From Viola odorata (taxonomy: Eukaryota; Streptophyta; Magnoliopsida; Malpighiales; Violaceae), in contig OY829540.1 in assembly GCA_963691705.1 (NCBI GenBank), positions 65,024,367 to 65,088,366 on the forward strand: a stretch of 64,000 nucleotides of DNA. Direction: 5' to 3'. Position numbers and translations under genes: made by a program. Within the stretch, counting starts at the first letter, position 1. Every line of letters begins with the position of its first letter. This document shows, piece after piece, positions 1 through 9,700 of this stretch. The notes beneath the pieces are model-generated. The model was not told the DNA's origin. It did not search any database and saw nothing but the letters and a program-made list of their open reading frames with translations.

Positions 1-239
1 TCAATGTTTTCCTTGAAAAATAAACAAGTGAAATAATTACAAGTTTAAGCAATGATTTAATTATGTATGCAAAAGGTCATCCCGAGGTCTACACACTGCA
101 AGAGAAAAAAGAGGGGTAAATACAATAATAGCAATAATGTAGGCACCATAAAGAAAATCGCAAGCATGGAGAATTACGAAAATAATTGAGACAAAATTAC
201 AAACATGGAAAAATCGCGAAAGAATTTGCATGTGAAAAA

Positions 240-710
240 TTGAGGAAAATTTTGCATGCATGGAAAAATTGCGAAAGAATTTACACATGGATAAATTTTT
301 GGAAATTTTTGTCAATGTGAAAAATTGCGTGAAAAGTTGTACCCGGGGAGCAATTTATGGAAAAATTGCGGAAAAAGATTTAGCACAAGAGGAAAATTTG
401 CGGAAAAATTCGTCACATGTGGAAAATTGTGTAAAAAATTTGGATATGGAAAAGTTGTGGAAAAATTTGTGACCATGAAAAAAAATCACGGAAAAATTTG
501 GATATGGAAAAGTTTTGGAAAAATTTGTAACCACGGAAAAATTGCCACCATGGAAAAAATTGCGAAAACAATTGTAAATGTGGAATTTTTTGAGAAATCA
601 TGCGGAATATGTGAAATTTTTTGAGAAATCAGTTGTGAAATGTGGAAAATTTAAGAAATCGGTTGCAAATGTGGGAAATTTGAGAAATCAGTTGTAAAAT
701 GAAACACAGT
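240..710. repeat. Degenerate tandem repeat in the leader of element H
   Basis: Variants of 'ggaaaaatttg', 'catggaaaaattgcg' and 'gagaaatcagttgtaaa' recur head to tail across about 470 bp, with units of roughly 20-50 bp. Every reading frame here is a low-complexity translation rich in K, N and F, so I treat the open frames as repeat artefacts and not genes. Confidence 0.75.
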
Positions 711-1193
711 CACAATATACGCATTTTAATATGATGCATATGCTGGGGTGACACCAACTATTTCTAACTGGCTGGAAGGTTCCCGGACGATACCATAGAA
801 GTGGTCCCTCAGTAAATGGATATGTGATTGCTTACCGAAACATCAAAGAATCGGGGCGCTCACCCATTTAGGGGTTCAAGTCCGAGTGTGGGTTCGTGAA
901 AGCTTACCAGGGCGTGGGCCCCAGGACTTCACTACTACCGACCTAATCCTATTTGGTGATCCCGGCGATAGGGATTATGCGTGGATATGCATATGCTATG
1001 ACAGTTTATCAAAGCGAGTAACACTAAATCATGTGAGCAATTTATTAACAAATAAAAACAATAATCATGCATAAAAAGTCATGTAATAATTCAACAAATT
1101 ATCATATCAATTAAATACATGAAAAATAATTAATCATGTACAAAAATTATAAAAAATAAACACCTCAAAAAAAGTCCGGCTTCGACCCTATTA

Positions 1194-1207
1194 TTTCCCC
1201 AGTGAAG
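1194..1207 (-). promoter_or_regulatory. Element H primer binding site, left fragment (split by element A)
   Basis: On the minus strand H read 'gtttggcgacttcactgggga', matching the block after B's 5' LTR (24413-24433). The 'cttcactgggga' part is here and the 'gtttggcgactt' part is at 18141-18153, across element A. The 5 bp TGAAG at 1203-1207 is A's left target-site duplication. I do not assign the priming tRNA with confidence; Ogre elements are usually reported to use tRNA-Arg. Confidence 0.75.
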
Positions 1208-3150
1208 TGATAGAGTGTATTTTTGCATGATTTTTCCTCCATTATTCCATTGATCTAGGGCATGATTCTGCTAATTTACCTTTGTTTTCATTACTATTGC
1301 AGATTTAGGCCTAAAATGGGAGTTTATGCAAAAGCATGCGTTTTTGGAGCATTTTGTGCAGATTTGAGCTTCAAGGTCCCGAACCGAGGTCCCGAGTACA
1401 AATCGACTCTTGACCGATTTGGACAAACGGCTCCTGTCCGATTTGGCACAATCGGCTCTTGACCGATTTGACACAAACGGTCTTGTCCGATTCAGACGAA
1501 GTAGCCCTTTGCCGATCCGATTCAGCAAGGCCCCAGAGATCCGAAACAGCACCCTGCCGATTTGGCACAAACGGCCGAGGTCCCGAAGAGGATTCGGGCC
1601 CCCGAAGACATGCTGAGCAATTCCTGGGCAGTCCGCCATGAATCCGCGCGCCAAACATTATTTAATTCTCGGTGCTATTATTTAATTCTCAGTGCTCTTA
1701 TTGTCCCCTAGGCGTGCAAGACAGCTTTCCCTTCTTTCCACCATGTTCCCTCCGTTGGTTGACTCAAGGAATATCTTGAAGACTCCATAAAGTAATGAAT
1801 TAGATTAGTTTAATCCTTAGTGCTCCACTTGTAATCCTTAGTGCTCCACTTGTATTCCTTAGTGCTCAACTTTCCCGTCTTCCCAACTTCGTGTCCCCTC
1901 TTCTCCTTGGCTGAAGATATTCTCTTTTGTCGTTCGAGGAAAGGAGGAGGAAGCTGGTCGGTATCCTTGCTTTAAAAGGAAGGAAGAGAATAATTTTAGG
2001 TCAAGTTTTGGATAGAGAATTTTCCGGATAGAAAGGATATTTTCTTAGATAGTTTTTCTTAGACTTCTCTCTAGCTTTCCCTCTCTTTAGTTCTTGTTAG
2101 CTCCTCACTCCTTGCCGCTGATCTTGAACAGATCCGGTTTTGTAAACAAGTGTTCTTCCTTTAAATCTTGTAATTTAATTATTATGCCTCTTATGAATAT
2201 TGTTTATTTTCGTTCAAGAATGAGTAGCTAAATCTTTAACTCTTAGCAAAGGGTGATTCAAGGGTTGCAAGGGCAGATTTGAGGTCTAAGTGTGTTTAAT
2301 ATATTCTTGATGATATATTTAATTACTTATCATTTTAATTATTATTTCACATGGAATGTTTAAAGGCTTGATCAACTGATTTATGTTTTGTGTGAATGTT
2401 GCCATCTTTGTGATGAATACGGAAGGAAAATTACATGAACTAGTAGGTACATATTTAGTCTTGATTGCGTTGAAGTAGTCTTGAATTGATAGGGTGAGTA
2501 GTTGATTGGTTCGAGGTCACGAGCCTAACAAACTGAGGGACCTTTAGGACCAGCTGTGTCTTTTCTTATCTTTATGGACAATTTGAGTATTGCCCTCCCG
2601 CATTCGTGCCTGGAGGGATGGCAAAGTTTCAAGACTACCTCATATGTGGAAACGGGGGGTAGTTTCTCTTAAGAGAAAAGTAGGAGATATCCGAGAAATC
2701 TGGTCTCCATGTCACTTCTATAACGTCTCGAATAGAATAATTTTGTGCTGATGATAATCGGGCCCCCGAATGCAACCCAAGGACACCTATTGCTAAGATC
2801 ATCTCTCTCTGATTTTCCGTACCTATTACACTCTCTGCTTTATTAATCTTGACTTGTTCATTAATCTGCTTTCTTTCACTATTTGGGACCCCGAATTAAC
2901 AACTCAAAGTCTCGCATTACTGTTTTCTTAGCTAAAACTGTTAGCTCCCGAATCTCTCTTGACTGACTTGTTCCAGCCAAGCAAACCCCCCCTGATTGTT
3001 ACTTTTCATGCTTATATCTTGTGATTTCATTCAAGACCATAAATCAATCTCTCACAATCCCCGTGTTCGACCCTGACTACCACTGTACACATTATCTATT
3101 GTGCACATCCATTTTCAGGCACTATAAATCATCATTTGATTCGACGATCA
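1208..3150 (+). repeat. Element A 5' LTR (1943 bp)
   Basis: It begins TGATAGAGTG and ends CGACGATCA, and aligns end to end with 16197-18139. Differences noted are near 1405 (gact/ggct), 1754 (ccgtt/ccatt), 2897 (ttaac/ttgac), 3018 (tcttg/tcctg) and 3098 (ttgtg/ttatg). It contains an imperfect tandem array around 'ttgaccgatttgg/acaaacgg' (about 1400-1580) and three copies of 'ccttagtgctccactt' (about 1814-1870). Confidence 0.95.
1395..1580 (+). repeat. Imperfect tandem repeats inside LTR A
   Basis: Blocks of roughly 35-40 bp with the pattern 'cttgaccgatttgg-acaaacgg' and 'tgtccgatttggcaca' repeat four to five times. The same block is at 16384-16569 in the 3' LTR. The short open frames across it on both strands are repeat artefacts. 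Confidence 0.7.
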
Positions 3151-3153
3151 AAT

Positions 3154-3171
3154 TGGCGCCATTGCCGGGGA
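3154..3171 (+). promoter_or_regulatory. Element A primer binding site (tRNA-Asp)
   Basis: TGGCGCCATTGCCGGGGA lies three bases after the LTR end. It is complementary to the 3' end of plant tRNA-Asp (ending CCCCGGCAACGGCGCCA) with one mismatch. tRNA-Asp priming is characteristic of Athila elements. Confidence 0.9.
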
Positions 3172-3205
3172 TTGTTTCAAGACTGATTTATTTTCTTTTG
3201 TTTGT

Positions 3206-6200
3206 ATGACCAGGAGATCGACACCAGTACTATTGCCCCTTGATCTCGAGCTCACTAGAACAGAAGGAAGACTTCGACGACTAGCAGAAGGATCAAATTC
3301 CAATCCTTGTATTCAGGATCTCGAACGCCTTTTTACTCTTGACGACAATCCAGACCCCGAGGACTTACCACCTGTCCATCCAGAAGTACCCAATATGGAC
3401 CACCACGGTCTTGAAGGGGATAATATTCCACCAATCCCACCAGTAATCCAAACCATTGATGAGTTCAATGTTGCCCCTGAGGCCCCGACTAGTTGTATTA
3501 TCTGGCCAATGGTCCCGAATGACTGGGAACTCAAATCTGCCACCATGCACCATCTGTCCCTTTTTCGAGGGCTGACTAAGGAGAACCCCCACCGTCATCT
3601 CCAGCAATTACATTTTATTTGTGACGCAATGAAGCCCCACAACGTCACTGTTGAGCATGCCAAACTCCGAGCCTTTATATGGTCCCTAAAGGACGATGCT
3701 CTTGACTGGTTCTATGACCTACAGCCGCAATCCATCAGCTCATGGTCTGAAATGTCCAAGGCTTTTACAGACAAATACTATCCAGTCTCCATTGCCATGG
3801 TGACACGAAAACAACTAGTGTCTATCCTCCAAAAAAGCACGGAAGATCTTGAGCAATACTATGAGCGCTTCAAGAAGATGCAAGCCTTATGCCCCTCGCA
3901 TAATCTGTCCGAGCATGCCCTCATGCAATATTTTTGTGAGGGACTCAAAGGCGAAGACAAAGCCTTGCTAAACGCTGCTGCCAATGGATCCATTACTAGA
4001 CTTACCTCAGCTGCCGCCAAGAACACCATCGAGCTCATGGCCAAGAATAACCTCCAGCTTAACAACTCTAACAGAGTTCAAGACGCCCGAGCAGCCGCTG
4101 TGGAGAACCAACTAGCAGCCATCAATGGTATGCTGCAGAACTTGGCTTCGGGACATCCAGTCCAGGTCAAGGCCTGCCAAATCTGCCAGTTTTCAGACCA
4201 TCCCACCGATGCTTGCCCATTTATTCCTGAAGAAATGACCGTAAATGCCGCTGGAGGATTCCAGGTCCCGTATGGTCAGAACAACAATCAAGGCTGGAAA
4301 CAGCCCAACACTGGATGGAATAACAACCAGCAGGCCGGACCTAGCCACCAATATGGACAAAATCCATATGGAAACCACCCCCCTCCTCTCAATATGCAAA
4401 ACTTCAAGCCTAGACCGAATTTTCAGAATTATCAATATCAGAGGCAGCCACCTCAAGACCAGAATTTCGTTGTACCCCCGAATGAGGAGACCTCTCCTGA
4501 CAAGAAAAAGATAACAGAAATGGAAAAGCTGATTCGGACCCTCATGGCCGAAATGAAGGAGATAAAAAATGGAGGAAGATTTCCAGGGCAGACGGAACCT
4601 AACCCGAAACATGAAACATGTGCAATGAACCTCCGAAGTGGTCTTGAGATACCTTCTCAAGCTCATCCAGGTCCCGAATCAGCACAGACCATTCCAGGTC
4701 CCGAATCCGATAATGTTATTCAAGGCCCCGAATGTAGCAGCAGTGTACAACCACCTCCAGTTCAGCCCACTGAACAACCAAAGAAGTCTCGATTCAACGA
4801 CCCAATTCTTGACCACTTCTTCACTAGCACTAAGGATCGATGTAAGAAGAAACAGAAGCCCATAGAAGAAGAATTCTCTCGAGAATTCATTACCAAGGTA
4901 TTCGAGCCTCCGTTTCCCCAACGGTTACTCAAGAAGAAAAAGGAAGAAGAGGATCGAGACATCTTTGACACTTTCAGTAAGGTCATTATCAATATTCCTC
5001 TCCTCAAGGCCATCAAAAACATGCCTCGATATGCAAGGTTCCTCAAACAGCTTTGCACCAACAAGAACAAATTCACCGAAGTAAATAGGATAAGTGTGGG
5101 AGCTAACTTGACCGCCCATATCCAGCGCAAAATCCCGATCAAATGCAAGGATCAAGGCATGTTCACGGTCCCTTGCACAATTGGAACCATCAATATTGGG
5201 AAGGCTATGTGTGATTTGGGGGCTGGAATCAATGTTATGCCCTTGAATATTTATAACAGCCTTGGACTCGGACCCTTGAAGGAAACCAACTTGGTTATTC
5301 AACTCGCGGACCGTTCGGTTGTCTATCCCGAAGGAATAATCGTTGACGTACTGGTCCAAGTAGGAGAATTCCTTTTTCCAGCAGACTTCTATGTACTTTC
5401 AATGGAAAATCCATCAACCACTAAAACTTCGGATTTACTCTTGGGACGTCCATTCTTGGCCACTGCCCGCGCCAAGATCGATGTCTATGAAGCCTCCATC
5501 TCCCTTGAATTTGATGGGGAAATTATCCGCTTCAACATGCTGGACTCAATGAAGTATCCCTCTGAACTATCAAGTGTGAATTTTGTTGATGTCATTGATC
5601 CCTTAGTTGAAAATTTTAATGAGCTATATTCTGTCGAGCCCTTGAAGCTGGCTCTCGACCGGAGTCTGACCACCGAAACACTAGAAGAAATGGTTTCATC
5701 CATTAACATCCCAGCTGAATTAAGTTCAGTAGTAGCAGCCTTGAAGGAAAATCCTTTCCTCACAGTCGAGCCCCCGAATGAGGCTCCCGAATGCGCTGAT
5801 CATATTCAACTCACCCCCTCCTTGATACAAGCTCCAGATCTTGAACTCAAAGAGCTGCCCTCGCATTTAAAGTATGCTTATCTTGGGGAGAAGGAATCCC
5901 TCCCGGTTATCATCTCCAATAAATTAGAGGAAGTTCAAGAGCTTGAATTAGTGGAGCTTCTCAAGAATTTTAAAGGAGCCATTGGATGGACAATTGCAGA
6001 CATCAAGGGTCTGTCCCCATCCCTCTGCACCCATCGAATCCATCTAGAAGAGGATAGCAAGACCATCCGGCAGCCTCAAAGGCGTTTGAACCCTCCTATG
6101 ATGGAAGTAGTCAAGAAAGAGGTCCTAAAATTGCTTGATGCCGGAATTATCTACCCTATTTCGGATTCCCTATGGGTCAGTCCCGTTCAAGTGGTCCCGA

Positions 6201-6401
6201 AGAAAACAGGCATCACAATCATTCCAGGTCCCGAAGGTCTGCCAATCCCCTCCCGAGTCCAGAATGGTTGGCGTGTATGCATTGATTATAGGCGTTTGAA
6301 TGAGGCCACCCGGAAAGACCATTTCCCACTGCCCTTCATTGATCAAATGTTAGAGCGTCTCGCGGGCAAGACGCATTATTGTTGTTTGGATGGGTATTCG
6401 G
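3206..6401 (+). CDS. Element A gag-protease-RT (N-terminal part), interrupted by element D
   Basis: The frame opens at the ATG 35 bp after the PBS and stays open to the insertion point. Residues about 95-260 are the Athila gag domain (SCIIWPMV, then WYDLQPQS-like core and YYERFKKM). A CCHC-like knuckle (CQICQFSDHPTDAC) lies near residue 324. The retroviral-type aspartic protease carries DLGAGINVMP at residue 670 and LLGRPFL near 755. RT begins near residue 950 with VSPVQVVPKK and VCIDYRRLNEATRKDHFPLP and breaks off at residue 1066 within the motif DGYSG. The frame resumes at 9701 with no base lost apart from the TSD. Gag packages the RNA, protease processes the polyprotein, and RT makes cDNA. 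The insertion of D makes this copy non-functional. Confidence 0.92.
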
Positions 6402-7345
6402 TGATATGATCCGGCCCCCGGGTGTGAGGGTCGAATGATATGCAACCAAAGGGAGGATCTAGCTCTAGATTTGTACACACAAACGACCACAAAACAGTAG
6501 GAAAACACATGGAGACGCAACGGAAATTGAAAGGATAAATACCCGGATTAGAGAAAGCGTTGGAGGCGGGAGGGATGATTGAACAACGAACGATTGAACT
6601 TGAGTTCGGATTGTTGAACGGCTTGAACACGGGCAGATTGTTCAAGAACATAAACACACTCAAATTCGGATTCATTGCTCACACAAATGGAAGTAATAAC
6701 AGATTACACATTTAAAGGATTCTTGTTCTTTTTACTTGACTCAAGCCATGGCGATCCAAGACCAAGGCAAGCCCCAAGATGGAGCCCCGGATGAATGAAT
6801 GAGGAAGGAGTGTTCTCACTTAACATTCATTCATCATCCAAAGCTTCTTACAAAATAGAAGAAAAGAACTATTTATACTAAGTTACAATAAGCCTACACT
6901 ATTACAAAAATGACCCTGAAAATGTCCTTGGAAGACAACATTCGGCCACCAAACCCGAAGGTAGCGTGATTCACGGTTAGGGCTAACCGTGATCACGTTT
7001 GCCTACTTTTCCTTACCGTGATCACGGTTAGACCTTACCGTGATCACGCCAAGAACCGTACGCTAAAATGTCAACGAGCATAACTTTTGATCCACCCGTC
7101 AGATTGATCTGAAACTTGTCCCAAATGAAAGCTAAGATCTTGAAGTTTCCATCAAGCCTCTGATCACTCAAATCGGATTCCATTTGCTTGTCCAGATGCT
7201 CATGATGATTGGTAATCACGCTAATGGTTCTTCTTTGGCCGGAAAAGCCTCTTTTTGTGCAGCATGGGCTAGGCTAACACTCGGGTCATCTTCCCTTGCC
7301 ATGGAATGACTTGGGAAGTCTTCAAAGGGGGTTAGGATCATATCA
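6402..7345 (-). repeat. Element D 3' LTR (left copy, 944 bp)
   Basis: It is 944 bp, identical to 8752-9695 except for one base seen at 6520. On the minus strand it has a TATA-like CTATTTATA complement (TATAAATAG) at 6870-6878. It also carries a cluster of three CCGTGATCACG palindromes at 6960-7050. Open frames across it on the minus strand are low-information LTR translations. Confidence 0.93.
6960..7050. repeat. Palindrome cluster CCGTGATCACG in LTR D
   Basis: The sequence ACCGTGATCACG or its shortened form appears at about 6987, 7014 and 7037, with a degenerate copy at 6964 (GCGTGATTCACGGTTAG). The full form TTACCGTGATCACGGTTA (7013-7030) is a near-perfect 18 bp palindrome. The same cluster is in the other LTR at 9310-9400. 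The function is unknown; it could be a dimeric factor site or a structural element of the LTR. Confidence 0.7.
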
Positions 7346-7360
7346 AGCCCTTTCCCTTCG
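7346..7360 (-). promoter_or_regulatory. Element D polypurine tract
   Basis: On the minus strand CGAAGGGAAAGGGCT directly abuts the TG of the 3' LTR. This is the expected position and composition for the plus-strand primer. Confidence 0.8.
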
Positions 7361-8734
7361 AAAGGATTCGTCCTCGAATCCTTACTTTTTATTTTCTGTA
7401 AAATAAAGAAACGATATATATATATATATATAGATATTTGCGTTAGTTAAAAACACTCGCTCACGTGTTTACACTCGGTGTTTAAAACTCTCGCAAAAAA
7501 AAATTTTCGTACCAAAATTCACTCGTGTTTACACTCAATAATTCGGTCAAATTTTCCTCAAGTCAAGAGGTTAGGTGAGGAAAGTCTTGCTACCAATTAA
7601 TGGCAAGGAAGGACACTTGACTTTGTTGTCCACACCATGGACTTTGATGACCGGCTACACCAAAAGAAAGATTGTTTATTCACAAAGAAAGAATAAATAA
7701 AGGGGAAACAAAGACTTTTGACCATCCAAACTCAGATGGATCAAAAGAAAAAACTCAAGAACAAGATGAACATATGAAGAACACAAGAAGAACATGAAGA
7801 ACACCAAGAACACCAAGATGCTCTTGACAGACTTCCGAAAAAAAACTCAACAAAAATAGCAAACGAAGGCTAAACATTACGAAAATTGACAAAAAGACTC
7901 CTAAGACACAGAACTACAACTTTCACGAAGGAAGGACAAGATTATTCCCACGGGAAAATTGCTGGAAACAGACTCAAACACAGAAACTGTTTTTCTCGGA
8001 AAAATCTGCACACGTTTCTTTGGAAGCCAAAAAGTATATAAATTTCACCGAGATTGCAGTCGACACAAAAACGAAAGTTGTTCCACACAGACTGAAGTTT
8101 AAGCATACAAAAATTCAGAATGTTCTGAGCGATACAACTTGTACAAAACAGAAAAGAAACAGACACAACAAACTGATTTTCGGACAGAAAATCAGGCACA
8201 AGAGGAACGACTCTTGGAAACGAAAACACAAGATGAACACGAAGAACACGAAAATAAAAATTTTGCACACCTTCGGCTAGGATGGCCAAACATGCACGAA
8301 ATTTTCACAAGACAAATAAGAAGACACACAACCAAGTTTGACACTTTGGATTTTTGGTAATTTCGGACAGAAACTTGACACTTTTCGGAAAGAAACACAA
8401 ACTAACATGAACACACTCAAGAACACGAAGAACACGAGAATGAACCTTGACTGCCTCCGCCGGCGATTCTGTCAAGACCCATTTTCGTGGCCGGAACATG
8501 TCATCAAGTGTGACACAACAACAATCACAAGAACTGAAACAACTCAAGAACACAAAAACGAACCTAACTGCCTCGGTCGGCGATTCTGTAGGGCTCGAGT
8601 TGTGGCCGAAACAAATCTCAAGTGAAACAATTCCAACAAACAAACTCAAGAAAAATCAAGATGATTTTCGGACAAAAAAAATCATCTCAACAACAAGACA
8701 CAAACAAGGACAGATTTACAAACCCAAGAGCCCA

Positions 8735-8749
8735 AAAGCTCCGCTACCA
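8735..8749 (-). promoter_or_regulatory. Element D primer binding site
   Basis: On the minus strand TGGTAGCGGAGCTTT starts two bases inside the 5' LTR edge. Element C has the same 'tggtagcggagctt' at its PBS. It resembles the copia PBS TGGTATCAGAGC (initiator tRNA-Met) with substitutions; the exact tRNA is not established here. Confidence 0.75.
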
Positions 8750-8751
8750 CT

Positions 8752-9695
8752 TGATATGATCCGGCCCCCGGGTGTGAGGGTCGAATGATATGCAACCAAA
8801 GGGAGGATCTAGCTCTAGATTTGTACACACAAACGACCACAAAACAGTAGGAAAACACATGGAGACGCAGCGGAAATTGAAAGGATAAATACCCGGATTA
8901 GAGAAAGCGTTGGAGGCGGGAGGGATGATTGAACAACGAACGATTGAACTTGAGTTCGGATTGTTGAACGGCTTGAACACGGGCAGATTGTTCAAGAACA
9001 TAAACACACTCAAATTCGGATTCATTGCTCACACAAATGGAAGTAATAACAGATTACACATTTAAAGGATTCTTGTTCTTTTTACTTGACTCAAGCCATG
9101 GCGATCCAAGACCAAGGCAAGCCCCAAGATGGAGCCCCGGATGAATGAATGAGGAAGGAGTGTTCTCACTTAACATTCATTCATCATCCAAAGCTTCTTA
9201 CAAAATAGAAGAAAAGAACTATTTATACTAAGTTACAATAAGCCTACACTATTACAAAAATGACCCTGAAAATGTCCTTGGAAGACAACATTCGGCCACC
9301 AAACCCGAAGGTAGCGTGATTCACGGTTAGGGCTAACCGTGATCACGTTTGCCTACTTTTCCTTACCGTGATCACGGTTAGACCTTACCGTGATCACGCC
9401 AAGAACCGTACGCTAAAATGTCAACGAGCATAACTTTTGATCCACCCGTCAGATTGATCTGAAACTTGTCCCAAATGAAAGCTAAGATCTTGAAGTTTCC
9501 ATCAAGCCTCTGATCACTCAAATCGGATTCCATTTGCTTGTCCAGATGCTCATGATGATTGGTAATCACGCTAATGGTTCTTCTTTGGCCGGAAAAGCCT
9601 CTTTTTGTGCAGCATGGGCTAGGCTAACACTCGGGTCATCTTCCCTTGCCATGGAATGACTTGGGAAGTCTTCAAAGGGGGTTAGGATCATATCA
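8752..9695 (-). repeat. Element D 5' LTR (right copy, 944 bp)
   Basis: This is the partner of 6402-7345. A TATA-like box (TATAAATAG on the minus strand) is at 9220-9228 and the palindrome cluster at 9310-9400. The right edge is followed by the TSD TTCGG (9696-9700). Confidence 0.93.
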
Positions 9696-9700
9696 TTCGG

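Larger units (their letters stand above)
1..1207 (-). mobile_element. Element H (Tat/Ogre-type gypsy), internal leader region, runs off left edge
   Basis: Read on the minus strand, 720-1207 is clearly homologous to the leader of element B (24416-24790). Both carry the PBS-adjacent block, the block around 'gggtgagcgcc', the 'ccatttactgagggacc' block and the 'caccccagcatatgcat' block, in the same order. The 5' LTR of the same copy lies to the right of element A (18154 onward), so A has split H at its PBS. Upstream of 720 (downstream in H's own sense) no counterpart of B's first ORF is seen; low-complexity tandem repeats occupy that place. There is no supported coding region. The rest of H lies outside the window. 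Confidence 0.85.
7346..8751 (-). other. Element D internal region, non-coding
   Basis: These 1406 bp hold a short (TA)n run near 7415, 'aagaacac/aacaccaag' simple repeats (about 7760-7830 and 8225-8240), and a duplicated module. That module is 'gactgcctccgccggcgattctgt' at about 8448 and 'aactgcctcggtcggcgattctgt' at about 8567 (given in parts: 'gcctc', 'cggcgattctgt'). No conserved protein domain is visible on either strand; the small open frames overlap simple repeats. Confidence 0.8.
6402..9695 (-). mobile_element. Element D: non-autonomous LTR retrotransposon, 3.3 kb, nested in element A
   Basis: Two 944 bp LTRs (6402-7345, 8752-9695) start TGATATGATC and end GATCATATCA, and I found one mismatch between them (6520 A, 8870 G). 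The TSD is perfect: TTCGG at 6397-6401 and 9696-9700. The PBS-like site next to the right LTR and the polypurine tract next to the left LTR, both on the minus strand, set the orientation. The 1406 bp internal region has no gag, protease, RT or integrase similarity in any frame, so the element must depend on enzymes supplied in trans. It is longer than TRIMs and shorter than typical LARDs. Confidence 0.93.

Noticed and set aside
240..624. Overlapping open frames on both strands in the repeat block at the left edge
   Set aside because: All consist of low-complexity K/N/F/W-rich translations of the tandem repeat; no frame is preferred.
840..900. tRNA-like 'ggttcaagtccg' in the leader of H
   Set aside because: It is part of the conserved Tat/Ogre leader (also in B) and does not fold as a tRNA by eye.
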